A DNA stretch of 64,000 bases from Paenibacillus contaminans. GTDB lineage: Bacteria > Bacillota > Bacilli > Paenibacillales > NBRC-103111. Positions within the stretch are counted from its first letter, which is position 1; each line of letters opens with the position of its first letter. A program made the position numbers and the translations under genes. Under the pieces are notes generated by a model. The model saw only the letters and a program-made list of their open reading frames with translations, was not told where the DNA came from and did not search any database. This document shows positions 50,390-60,200 of the stretch, piece after piece. The stretch lies in assembly GCF_003285015.1 (NCBI RefSeq), contig NZ_QMFB01000018.1:1-64000 (forward strand), given 5' to 3'.

Positions 50390-51439
50390 CTAGGAGGGGT
50401 TTGTCAATAAATGCCTGTCCAGGAATTCGTAAGCCATTCTCCGTACCTGAGGAGGAAAATCATGCCCCGCAGGTCCCATCCAAAATTCGAAACGGTCCTC
50501 CGCCCCCATAAAACGGTATAGCTTATCCAAATCCGTCATACTCGCCGCGATCGAGGACCAGTTCGGGAAAATGCGGTCGTTGATCCCGCTCCACATAAAC
50601 ATCGGCGTTGGCGCCGACAGCGCCGCGACTTCATGCCATTCGAACGGAATACGGTCCTCCTGCAGCATTGCCGATATTTCCGGAAAATGCGAAAACCAAT
50701 CGCGCTGCCCCCACCGGTTCGGATCCGGATCGCCCGCGAACACGCTGAAGCCGCAGCTCGACACGACGGCTCGAACCCGCGGGTCGAAGCCGGCAAGAAA
50801 CCAGCCGTTATAACCGCCGAGCGAATGGCCGATCGCGCCGATCCGATCGCCGTCCACCTCCGGAAGCGACGCCAAAATATCGACGGCCCGTATGTGGTCG
50901 GCAAGCATTTTTCCGACGGCGGTCCATGCCGGATGCTGCACATAAAACGGCGCCGTCTGGTAAGGCTCCGCCCCGGCATAAACGCGTTCGCCGGCCGTAA
51001 TGGAATCGGGCGCGAGCACCACGTAACCGCGGGACACCAGCTCCAATCCGTATCTGCGGTTATCCCGGCCGGAGCTTAGCGACACGTCGGCCTTTCCCTC
51101 CGGGGAAGTCGGATGGAGCGCAAGCACGGCGGGACATCCTGGCAAATCTGAGCCCGCGCGGTTAGGAATAAGCAGAAATGCGGCGATGCGGTCGCCGTCC
51201 AAGCCTTCGTACTCGATCGTCAGCCTGCGGTGATCCTCTTCGGCAGCCTCCGACAGCACCTCGAAGCTCCCTTTGTTGCCCGTCGGCCGATGCATCGCCT
51301 CGACAGGAGGTTTGCCGAGCAACCGCTCCCAGTCCGCCCGAATCCGTTCACGCTTCGCTTCCCAAGCTTCCCTCGTTTCGATCCCGCTTAACAGCTCGGG
51401 GATGCTTTCCGCATTTATTTTCGACAGTGAGTAGCTCAT
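50390..51439 (-). CDS. Alpha/beta hydrolase, probable carbohydrate esterase
   Basis: This 349-residue cytoplasmic enzyme (no signal peptide) has the alpha/beta-hydrolase fold of the acetyl-xylan-esterase/dienelactone-hydrolase kind. The nucleophile is in GHSLGG (about residue 210), the acid in SGINDRIFP and the His in GPAGHDFP near the C-terminus. It probably removes acyl groups from imported oligosaccharides. ATG 51439 overlaps the stop of the propeller gene (ATGA). It is followed by the GntR fusion gene after 31 bp. Confidence 0.85.
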   Translation of the reverse strand: MSYSLSKINAESIPELLSGIETREAWEAKRERIRADWERLLGKPPVEAMHRPTGNKGSFEVLSEAAEEDHRRLTIEYEGLDGDRIAAFLLIPNRAGSDLPGCPAVLALHPTSPEGKADVSLSSGRDNRRYGLELVSRGYVVLAPDSITAGERVYAGAEPYQTAPFYVQHPAWTAVGKMLADHIRAVDILASLPEVDGDRIGAIGHSLGGYNGWFLAGFDPRVRAVVSSCGFSVFAGDPDPNRWGQRDWFSHFPEISAMLQEDRIPFEWHEVAALSAPTPMFMWSGINDRIFPNWSSIAASMTDLDKLYRFMGAEDRFEFWMGPAGHDFPPQVRRMAYEFLDRHLLTNPS

Positions 51440-53313
51440 TGCGATTCGCCTTCTTCCCATTCATATTTCCAGAGCTCGGAGCCGCAGCCGAAAAATACGC
51501 TTCCTTTATATATGGCGATACCGCTGCTTGCTTCCTTTGGCAGCCCGGCAAGCATGCTCACCTCGAGCGTATCCGGATCGACCGTATACAAGGTCCTGCT
51601 TAACAGACCCAGGATGACCGTTTTTCCCTTGTAAACCGTTCGAATAAGGCCGTGCCTGACAATGACCCCCCAGGCGGACAAATCCTTCCGAAGCAGGACG
51701 TTTCCTGTCTGCGGATCAAAAACGAATAACGTCGAATTCGATGTGATTCCGTATATCCGGTCGTTCGCATCCTCCGCGAGCAGCGAAATTTCCCTGGCGC
51801 CCGGCACCGGCGTCCATCGCTCCGTGACGCGGCCGTCCGCCCAAGCGAACCGGTACAACACCGCTTCTTCAGCCAATGGCTTGGCTCCTCCCGGCGTTTC
51901 GATGCTCGTTCCGCCGATGACGTCGCCGTTCGTCAGCGCCGCTAAACCGAGCGTGCTCTGATAGGGAGCGATCTCCGCGTGCTCGTACATCCTTACCGTC
52001 TGAGAGGGAATGTGCCATATGCCGAGAGCGCCTCCGACAAAGCCGTAGCCGGGAAAGCCGCCGTAGACGACGTGTTCGCCGTCCGGATGCGGCATAGCGC
52101 TCCGCGGCCTGTGGATGCGTTCGTCCGCGTACACCAGCTTCGGATTGCGGGCCGGTCCCGGCTCGTCGCTCAGCGGGAGACGCGTGTCCAGCAAATGGAG
52201 CGTTCCGCCCGCATAAGCGGCGCCGGCCAAGTACGGTCCTTGAACGGCATAAGCACAAATATTGCCGCCGCCTCCGCGTTCGATCATTTTGCCGCCGAAG
52301 TTTTGCAATCCGCCGGTTACGGGATTGCAGCGGAATAGATGAAGCGGATGATTCGATGTCCCGTATACAAGTTCGTCGGGTCCAAGCGCGATCGGCGAGA
52401 GCGTAGTCTCACCGCCGCGATAGTCCAGCTTTAATACGGTATGCGTGCCGTCCCGCTCCTCGATCACGAGCTCTCCGTCCGCAAGCTCATACCCGGTTAT
52501 TCGTCTGCCGCCGCTTAATTCCTTGTGCAGCTTCCGGTAACCGCCGCCTTTATACGCCGAAGGAGAAACGGCCGCCGCTTCCACCGGCTCCGCTTCTCCT
52601 CCGCGAAGCCGGAACCACCCGACGTCGGATGCTCCCGCCGCCCCGCCGATATCCGCATCGGCTGCAGGAAGACTGCCGTAGACAGCCCCGTCCTCGCCTG
52701 CATGCACGTGTCCGCTTCCTCGAGTTTTATGAAGCTCGCCGCATAACGTTCGAATTGTCCCGTCCGATAGGCGGTACGCGACGATTCCCGCCGCTGACGT
52801 TCCGATTCCCGCATAAACCCATCCGTCATTTCCCGCAGCCAGCGACATTGCGTATTTCTGCTCGGCATCAAGCTGCGCTAAGGACACGCATTCGCCCGAA
52901 CGCGGATCCAGACGCAGCAGCTTCATATTCGGGAATGTCGTGGCGTAGACGAACCCGTCTTCGTCCTCCGCGAAGGCAAAACCGGAAATTTCTTCGCCGG
53001 GAGCCGGTTCAAGCCGCCATACGAACGTTTCCCGGAACGGGTCCAGTACGGCCAATAGCGGCCCCGCGCCTGTATAGAACAACCCGGAACGTCCGGACAT
53101 CGCCGCATACGGGTAATCCCGCTTCCCCTCCTCGAATTCGAGCTGCCGGCCAGCTCCGGACACAGGATCGACAATAAGCGCATAACCCCGCGCAACAATG
53201 ACGACCCGTTCGCGGCCGCTCTCATCCGTACAAACCGCCGCCGATCTTGTTTCATCCGCGCGCACGGGAACCCCGATGCAATGGAAACGGTTTGCCACTC
53301 CGCTGTTTATCAT
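51436..53313 (-). CDS. Cytoplasmic beta-propeller protein of the sugar operon
   Basis: This 625-residue protein has no signal peptide. It is built of repeats of about 45-50 residues ending in patterns like GFVYATTFPNMKLLRLDPRSGECVSL, GWVYAGIGTSAAGIVAYRLSDGTI, RIYGITSNSTLFVFDPQTGNVLLRKDL, typical of six- to eight-bladed propellers. The repeat style is the same as in the surface protein at 57234-61589. It might be a lyase acting on imported oligosaccharides or a binding protein; no catalytic residues can be named. It follows the binding-lipoprotein gene after a stem-loop and overlaps the esterase gene by 4 bp. Confidence 0.8.
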   Translation of the reverse strand: MINSGVANRFHCIGVPVRADETRSAAVCTDESGRERVVIVARGYALIVDPVSGAGRQLEFEEGKRDYPYAAMSGRSGLFYTGAGPLLAVLDPFRETFVWRLEPAPGEEISGFAFAEDEDGFVYATTFPNMKLLRLDPRSGECVSLAQLDAEQKYAMSLAAGNDGWVYAGIGTSAAGIVAYRLSDGTIRTLCGELHKTRGSGHVHAGEDGAVYGSLPAADADIGGAAGASDVGWFRLRGGEAEPVEAAAVSPSAYKGGGYRKLHKELSGGRRITGYELADGELVIEERDGTHTVLKLDYRGGETTLSPIALGPDELVYGTSNHPLHLFRCNPVTGGLQNFGGKMIERGGGGNICAYAVQGPYLAGAAYAGGTLHLLDTRLPLSDEPGPARNPKLVYADERIHRPRSAMPHPDGEHVVYGGFPGYGFVGGALGIWHIPSQTVRMYEHAEIAPYQSTLGLAALTNGDVIGGTSIETPGGAKPLAEEAVLYRFAWADGRVTERWTPVPGAREISLLAEDANDRIYGITSNSTLFVFDPQTGNVLLRKDLSAWGVIVRHGLIRTVYKGKTVILGLLSRTLYTVDPDTLEVSMLAGLPKEASSGIAIYKGSVFFGCGSELWKYEWEEGESQ

Positions 53314-53345
53314 GATATCCCCCCGCTCTTCCTAAAGAGAAGAGG

Positions 53346-53373
53346 TTCGGGCTATTATGTTAGCCCGAACCGT
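53346..53373 (-). other. Stem-loop after the binding-protein gene
   Basis: GGTTCGGGCTA and TAGCCCGAACC are perfect 11-bp arms around TTATGT. There is no T-run on the minus strand, so it is probably a processing or stabilising hairpin that raises binding-protein mRNA over the enzyme genes. Confidence 0.6.
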
Positions 53374-53389
53374 TACAAAACCTGCACAT

Positions 53390-54991
53390 TTATTTCCAAA
53401 CCAAATCTTTATAGCCGCGTTCCTTGATTCCTTCGTTCATTTCTTTGATAATCTGCGCTCCGCCGCGCTTCAAATATTCTTCTACGAGCGCGCCCCAATC
53501 GGAGATCGGGCGCTGGCCGACGATCATTTTCGTTTGCTCGTTCATCATGAAGGTTTGGAGCTCGGCGCCCTTCGTCGTTTCGGTTTCGGAGATGACGCCG
53601 TAATTCGGCGGGTAGAAGTGCTTCATTTGACCGTTAAGCGCCATCAAATCCTTAGTGACCTGAATCAGCTTCGGCTCGGTATAAGCCTTGTCGAATTCCG
53701 GATCGGTTCCCGCAGGTACCCAGCTAGTATTATCTTGGAAATATACGGACGGATCAAGGCCTTCTTGAGGCTTCAGCATTACGCGTTTGCCGTTCTCCAT
53801 CTTATAGCCGGTTCCCTCGCCGCCGTAGAAGAAATCGAAGTCCTTATTCGCTGCGTTCTGCTGTGCGGCCGGATAGAAGTTCCTAGAGAAGTCGTGCATT
53901 TCAAGCACCTTGGCGAGCTTCTCCGGATCTTTGGCCAGCTTCGCGTTCAAGGCGTTGAAGCGCGCATAGCCCGTTCCTGCAGTGAAGCCCTGGTTGCCGT
54001 CCGGCTGTTTAAAAGGAGCCAATACGGCGAACTCCGCGCCCGGGTTCAGCTTCAGCAAGCCTTCCATATACGCCTGCGACATGCCGCGCGGCGCCACGAG
54101 GAAGACGCCGGCTTTGCCGGAGTAGAACTGTGCGTTCGTGTCGGCCCAGTTCAATACGGCGAAGTCCGGAGTAATCGCTTTCTCCTTGTTCAGATCGGCA
54201 AAAAACTGAACGAGCTCCTTGCGGCCTTGGGACATAATGCCCGGGATGAAATTGCCGTCTTTATCCTTATGATACCATGTTCCCGCCTGCCAGTAAGGCC
54301 CCATCGCAAAATCGGGATTGATGTTCTGCCCCATGGCGAGGCCGTAAGTATCTTGCTTTCCGTTCTTGTCCGGGTCGTTCTTCGTGAAGGCGATGGCGAC
54401 CTGCTTCAGCTCTTCGTAGCTTGTCGGCACCTTCAGTCCGAGGTTATCCAGCCAATCTTTACGAATCATGAACGAGTTGCCTTCGATCGGCGCCCATGAA
54501 GGAATGCCGTAAATTTTGCCGTTTACTTTGAACTGGTCCCAAACTTCCTGCGGAACGGCTTTGAGGGACGGATATTTATTGATGATGGCATCGTCGATCG
54601 GCAGGAACGCGCCTTGCTTCGCCCATTTCTGGAACAAGGTCAAATCGTTCGGACGGAAGCCGATCATATCCGGCGTCTCACCCCCGGCTACGACTGCAGT
54701 CAGCTTCTCCACGAAGTTTTCCTGCGGAACCTTCTCCACCTTGTAATCGACGTTGAATTTATCGTTTAACGCCTTCTGACCGGCCCCGTTCAAAGGAGCG
54801 GGATTGCCGAATACATATGTAATCCCTTTAATTTCATGATTCTTGTTGCTCGTAGCCGCCGGGCTTTGAGCAGGGGACGCGCTGCCTCCCGCCGCCGGCG
54901 AATTTTTCGGCTCTTCTTTGCCTCCCGAGCTGCAAGCCGCCAGCGCCATGGACGCGGCAACAAGCACAATACCGACTTTTGTACGATTCAT
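53390..54991 (-). CDS. LplA-type oligosaccharide-binding lipoprotein
   Basis: This 533-residue lipoprotein has a signal with lipobox ALAA-Cys20 and a Ser/Pro/Ala linker. The mature sequence is of the long SBP type that works with LplB/LplC permeases (EVWDQFKVNGKIYGIPSW, MIRKDWLDNLGLKVPTSYEELKQVAIAFTKNDPDKNGKQDTYGL). It binds the oligosaccharide outside the membrane and passes it to the permeases. The ligand is not known. It follows the second permease after 85 bp. Confidence 0.92.
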   Translation of the reverse strand: MNRTKVGIVLVAASMALAACSSGGKEEPKNSPAAGGSASPAQSPAATSNKNHEIKGITYVFGNPAPLNGAGQKALNDKFNVDYKVEKVPQENFVEKLTAVVAGGETPDMIGFRPNDLTLFQKWAKQGAFLPIDDAIINKYPSLKAVPQEVWDQFKVNGKIYGIPSWAPIEGNSFMIRKDWLDNLGLKVPTSYEELKQVAIAFTKNDPDKNGKQDTYGLAMGQNINPDFAMGPYWQAGTWYHKDKDGNFIPGIMSQGRKELVQFFADLNKEKAITPDFAVLNWADTNAQFYSGKAGVFLVAPRGMSQAYMEGLLKLNPGAEFAVLAPFKQPDGNQGFTAGTGYARFNALNAKLAKDPEKLAKVLEMHDFSRNFYPAAQQNAANKDFDFFYGGEGTGYKMENGKRVMLKPQEGLDPSVYFQDNTSWVPAGTDPEFDKAYTEPKLIQVTKDLMALNGQMKHFYPPNYGVISETETTKGAELQTFMMNEQTKMIVGQRPISDWGALVEEYLKRGGAQIIKEMNEGIKERGYKDLVWK

Positions 54992-55076
54992 AACGACACC
55001 CCTTCATAATTGTTCGTAACCAAGCGCAATGTTTTTCCTACCTCAGCACGATCCGTTATGCCCATCGAAACGTTCG

Positions 55077-55955
55077 CTATCCTTTGACCGAGCCCAGCAT
55101 CACCCCCTTGGCAAAATGCTTTTGCAGAAACGGATAAACGATCAGGATCGGAAGCGTTGCGAGCAAAATCGCGGCCATCTGAATCGTAATCGGCGGCGGC
55201 GGCTCCTCCATCAGCAGCATGACCTCCTGGCCGAGCGCGGCTGTAGGCTCGTTGACAATGACGATCTGCCTTAAAATAACCTGGATCGGCCATTTGGCGG
55301 GATCGCTCAAATAAAGGATGCCGGCAAAGTACGTATTCCAGTGCCCGACCGCATAGAACAGACTGAACGCGGCGAGCGAAGGCTTGGAGAGCGGCAAAAT
55401 GATTGAAAAAAACGTCCGCAATTCGTTGGCTCCGTCAATCAAAGCCGCTTCGTTCAATTCGTTCGGGATGCTCAGGAAAAACTGCCGGATGACGATAAGA
55501 TTGAAGGAACTGATCGCACCGGGAATGATCAGCGCCCAAATCGAGTTGATTAGTCCGGTTTCTTTGACGACCAGATAGGTCGGGATCATCCCGGCCGAGA
55601 ATAGAATCGTAAATACGACAAGCATCAGAATGGTGCGCTGACCGAGTACGTTACGGGTAAGCCCGTAAGCCATCGTCGCCGTAAAAAACAGATTGACAAG
55701 CGTGCCGACAACCGTAATAAACGCCGTAACGCCTAAGGAACGGGTGAAATTTTTGGAAGACAATATCGTATAATACGCATCCGTTACCCACTCCCGCGGC
55801 CACATAATAAGATCTCTTTCCAAGACGTCCTTCAGGGAAGAGAAGGATACGGCAAAAATATGGATAAACGGAAAGATCATCGAAGCCGCGATTACGAAAA
55901 GCAGCACAACGTTTATGCCGTCGGTTATTTTTTCGGAAATGGTTCTATTATTCAT
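55077..55955 (-). CDS. LplC/YtcP-type ABC permease
   Basis: This 292-residue permease has six hydrophobic segments, first at about 12-36, and the EAA loop LNEAALIDGANELRTFFSII near residue 175-195. It ends KHFAKGVMLGSVKG, the tail seen in this family. It begins 26 bp after the stop of the LplB-type permease. Together they form the channel of the second oligosaccharide importer; the ATPase must come from elsewhere in the genome. Confidence 0.93.
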   Translation of the reverse strand: MNNRTISEKITDGINVVLLFVIAASMIFPFIHIFAVSFSSLKDVLERDLIMWPREWVTDAYYTILSSKNFTRSLGVTAFITVVGTLVNLFFTATMAYGLTRNVLGQRTILMLVVFTILFSAGMIPTYLVVKETGLINSIWALIIPGAISSFNLIVIRQFFLSIPNELNEAALIDGANELRTFFSIILPLSKPSLAAFSLFYAVGHWNTYFAGILYLSDPAKWPIQVILRQIVIVNEPTAALGQEVMLLMEEPPPPITIQMAAILLATLPILIVYPFLQKHFAKGVMLGSVKG

Positions 55956-55981
55956 CCTTGTAGAGTCACACCTCTTCTGTC

Positions 55982-56950
55982 CTAATATAAACCGTCTTCA
56001 CCGAACCGTTTGGCGATGCGGTTGGCAATGACGACTAGCACCAGCCCGACCAGTCCTTTAAACATGCCGACTGCGGTTGCGAAGCTTACGTCTCCCTGTT
56101 GAATGCCCTTATAGTACACGTAGGTATCCAGCACGTTCCCGGATTCCATATTGAAAGGATTCAGCATGAGGAAAATCTGCTCGAAGCCGGTATCCAGGAC
56201 ATTGCCGAGCCGAAGAATAAACAGGATGACAATGACGCTCCGAATTGCAGGCAGCGTAACGTGCCAGAGCTGACGCCAACGGTTCGCCCCGTCGATGACC
56301 GCCGCCTCGTACAGAGAGGGATTAACGCCCGCGAGCGCCGCCAGGAAGATGATCGTGCTCCAGCCCGACTCCTTCCAAATAATTTGCAAAATAATGACCG
56401 GCTTGAACAAAACCGGATCGGTCAGGAATGGAATGGCATCCCATTTGAGCTCCTTGACCAGGAACGTGTTGATTAAGCCTTCTCCACGCAAAAATACGAC
56501 GAAAATACCGGCGACGACGACCCACGATAGGAAATGCGGCAAGTAAACCATCGATTGCACGATCCGCTTATACGTGCCGTTCCTTACTTCGTTAAGCATA
56601 AGCGCCAGTACGATCGAAATCGGAAAGGCCATAAAGATTTGCAGGAATGCGATTTGCAGCGTATTCCAAATTACCTTGACGACTTCCGAATCTTCAAAAA
56701 TTCTTGTGAAATACTTGAGTCCGACCCATTCGTTCGCCCAAATGCTCTCGTTGAACGGATTGAAATCCTGAAACGCAATGACAAGTCCGGCCATCGGGAT
56801 ATATCTGTATACGATGAAATAAAGCACCCCGGGAAGCAGCAAAAGATAGATGAAGCGTTCGCGCCACATTCTCCGTTTTAATCTATCCCATCGCCCCGGA
56901 ACCGTTTTCATTTCTTGCCCCATAACGAGCGAATCCTTCATTTTCGACAT
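55982..56950 (-). CDS. LplB/YteP-type ABC permease
   Basis: This 322-residue permease is the first gene of the second sugar operon. A basic 30-residue N-terminus precedes the first helix (about 33-55; FIYLLLLPGVLYFIVYRYIPMAGLVIAFQDF). The EAA loop LYEAAVIDGANRWRQLWHVT is near residue 215-235. ATG 56950 follows GGGGAGGC. The promoter is at 57064-57092, with an operator-like palindrome just after the start point. Confidence 0.93.
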   Translation of the reverse strand: MSKMKDSLVMGQEMKTVPGRWDRLKRRMWRERFIYLLLLPGVLYFIVYRYIPMAGLVIAFQDFNPFNESIWANEWVGLKYFTRIFEDSEVVKVIWNTLQIAFLQIFMAFPISIVLALMLNEVRNGTYKRIVQSMVYLPHFLSWVVVAGIFVVFLRGEGLINTFLVKELKWDAIPFLTDPVLFKPVIILQIIWKESGWSTIIFLAALAGVNPSLYEAAVIDGANRWRQLWHVTLPAIRSVIVILFILRLGNVLDTGFEQIFLMLNPFNMESGNVLDTYVYYKGIQQGDVSFATAVGMFKGLVGLVLVVIANRIAKRFGEDGLY

Positions 56951-57038
56951 ATGCCTCCCCAGTTGAATATCTTGTGAAGATCACCATTAGCTGCTATGTA
57001 TGACCGTGACCTCCCTTTACAGCTCAAACAACATAAAT

Positions 57039-57055
57039 ACCGGTTGCCAACAGGT
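57039..57055. promoter_or_regulatory. 17-bp near-perfect palindrome, candidate GntR-type operator
   Basis: ACCGGTTGCCAACAGGT has 8-bp arms with one mismatch. It lies at +2 to +18 from the predicted start of the operon promoter, a repressor position. A second ACCGGTTGCC occurs at 57113-57122, near the -35 box of the divergent surface-protein promoter. Confidence 0.6.
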
Positions 57056-57063
57056 TTATAAGT

Positions 57064-57092
57064 AATATACCCTCAATGTCACAAGGTGTCAA
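57064..57092 (-). promoter_or_regulatory. Sigma-A promoter of the second sugar operon
   Basis: On the minus strand TTGACA (57087-57092), 17-nt spacer, TATATT (57064-57069). The start would be near 57057, 107 nt upstream of the first permease. Confidence 0.78.
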
Positions 57093-57125
57093 CACGAAAA
57101 ACACAGATACAGACCGGTTGCCTAC

Positions 57126-57155
57126 TTGACTGTATCTTGAGTGCGATGTTAGGAT
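57126..57155 (+). promoter_or_regulatory. Possible promoter of the large SLH protein gene
   Basis: TTGACT (57126-57131) and TAGGAT (57150-57155) are separated by 18 bp. The half-operator ACCGGTTGCC at 57113-57122 abuts it, so both divergent transcripts may share a regulator. Confidence 0.45.
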
Positions 57156-57233
57156 ATGCTCGTAATCGCCTCCGCTTTATTGGTCACCCCTGCAGGTTGG
57201 CGAAACGATTTCATCAACTTCGAATAAGGAGAG

Positions 57234-60200
57234 ATGCGTAAGATGCAAACGAGGAGAAAAAGGAAGCTTGCGCTTGGCATGGCGCTTTGCCTGCTGTTCG
57301 GCACGCTGCCGTCATTGTCGGCCGAAGCTGAAAGCGTACGGTCCCAGGGACTTCAAAATGGAAGTTTTGAAAGCGTTACCAATAATGGTGTAACCGGTTG
57401 GCTGCCTGACGGGACGGCGACTGCAGTGACTGTTTCCGAGCAAGTTTATGCGGACGGTCAGCGGAGCCTCCTCTTGTTCGACAATTCCGACAAGGAATCG
57501 TACGGCGCGGTTAGCGAGCCGGTTGCGCTATCCCCTTTTGACAACGTCGTGCTGACAGCCAAGATCAGATCCGTGAAAGGCGACGGCGCCAAAATCGATC
57601 TTCGCTTCTACGACGAGGACGGCAAGCTGTTGTCCATTGTAAGCGGATTTGCCGAAGGGGAGACCGGCGTTTGGAAGGATGCCCGGGTTGCAGCCTCCTC
57701 GCCGAAGGAAGGCGTTTCGGTGAAAGCGGCTTTCTATTTTCCCAATGAGAAGACGGGAGAGCTGTATGTCGATGACGTTCGCCTAGCCATAACCGATGCC
57801 CCCGGTACGATCACGAATCTCGGCAGGCAATCGATGGCCCTTACCGTTATGACCGGTGCTTACGGGAAAGACAAAAACGGACGCGACGTCATGTACACGG
57901 TCGTTCAAGGGGATCCGGCCCAATTGGTCGTGATGGATGCAGCGACCAAGGAAGTGAAGGGGCAATATCCGCTCGTCGCCAAGGACGGCAGCAATGTATC
58001 CGCAGCTTGGGGTATCACCGTCGCATCGGACGGCAAAGCCTATGCCGGTAGCACCCCGAACGGCACGCTTTTCCAGTTCGATCCGGCAACGGAGACGGTG
58101 CGCACGATCGGTAAGCCCGTCGAGTCCGACACCGTAATCTGGACGCTCGTTCCGGGACCGGACGGCAAAGTATTCGGGGGAACGGGCTATTCGCAAAGCC
58201 TGTTCGAATACGATCCGGCAACCGACAAGACGAAGGTGCTGGCAAGCTTCAAGACGGTATCCAAGGATCAGCATATTCGCAGTCTCGCCTACGATCCCGA
58301 TCGGAACGCGATTTATGTCGGCGGCGCCGATGTCGCCAAGCTGTATAGGTACGATCTGGCCACCCAGAAGAAGACGGAGCTTACGATCCCCGAATTTAGC
58401 GGGAAAACCAGCGTCTACGATCTCCAATATACGGCGGGCAAATTGTTCGTTCGCATAGATCCGGGTCCGGTTATGTTCGTATACGATCCGGCGGCAAACG
58501 CTTGGCTAGTCAAAAATAACACCGCCTATAATACGCGTGGCTTCTCGCCGGTATCTTCGGATAACCGGGTGTTTTATACCTTTCTGGAAACGCTGCCTGA
58601 CGGCAAACAGCAATGGTCGCTTCATGCCTACAACGTCGAAACCGGCGCCTACGGCTCGCTCGGCGTGGAAGTCAAGGGCGTCGGCGTCTCTTTTGGCTAC
58701 ATAAACAAAGGAACTCCGGACGAGACTCTTGTCGGGCTGATCGGGAACAACGGCAGAGCTTTCTCCTATAACCTTCGAACCGGACATGTCGAAACGCCGG
58801 AGCTCGATTTGCCTCCGCAGTTCGTCGAGCTTTTCAACATCGGTAAGAGCTTGGACGGCAAAATGCTGTCCTCCGGCTTTATTTCCGGCGGCGGACTCGG
58901 CATTTACGATCCCGCTACGGGTCAAACGGAGCTGAAGCCTTCGCTCGGCCAGGTGGAAGGTTACGGGGCGCTTAACGGAAAAATGTATTTTGGCGTGTAC
59001 CCGAACGCAAGCATTTTCGAATACGATCCGTCGCAGCCATGGAACCGCACGGATCCGAGTCTGCCAAACAACCCGCTCCGCATCGGCCAACTCGGAAACG
59101 AACAGGACCGCCCGCTCTCTATGGTCGGCGTCGACGAGCTGAATAAGCTGTTCATCGGCACGTACCCGATTGCAGGCAAAACCGGCGGCGCATTGACGAT
59201 ATACGACGGCATGACGAAAACGTTCACCGTGAAGCGCAATATCGTGATGGGTCATTCCGTCAACTCGCTCCTTTACCGCAATGGCAAGCTGTACATGGGA
59301 ACAAGCGATATGACGGGAGCCGGCGGCGGAAAGCTGGCCGTGTACGATATTGCAACGGGAACGATCGACCGGGAAATGATCCCCGCAGCAGGTAAAAAAG
59401 CCGTTACGTCGCTTATTTGGGGACCGGACGGCAACATTTGGGGGATGGCGCTCGGGGAGCTGTTCATTTACAATCCCGACAGCAACGAGATCGTCTACCA
59501 TGAAGACAAATTCCCGGCGGCGGACTATGCGCATACGAACCCGCGCCTTATGATCGGCATGGACGGAAACGTGTACGGATCGATCTTTACCGGCTTTGTC
59601 GCCGAAAGAACCTATACCGGCAAAATGTTTAAAATCGATGAGACATCGAAGGAAATGACAATTTTGATGGAGGGCAACGTCGAGAAGCTGGCACAGGACG
59701 ATCGCGGCAGCTTCTATTTCAAATACCGCAGCGAGTTGATGCGCTTCGACGAATTAACGGACATTCAATTTACGGCTGCCCCAAGCGTGCCGTTGTCTGT
59801 TGGGGAATCCTATCAGACCGGCCTGAAGGCCATGTACGCTAACGGCTCTAGCAGCTCGGTCAGCAAAAATGTCGTTTATGAAAGCAGCGATACGAATGTG
59901 GCGGACATCGCGGCGAACGGCTTGATTACCGCAAAAGCGGCAGGTGAGGCACTCATTACAGCAAGCTATTTGGGTAAGGAGGCATCTTTTGTTTTAACGG
60001 TCAGCGCGCCGCCTGCGCCATCGGCTATCATCGATAAAATCGAGTTTACAAGCCCTTCTTACACGCTCTACGAAAATGAAACCAAGCAAACTGTCGTGAA
60101 AGCCGTGTACGATGACGGCAATCGCATCGTTCTGGAAAACGGCGTTTCCTTCAGCAGCACCAATCCTGCTGTCGCGGAAATCGACGCGTCCGGCCTCATC

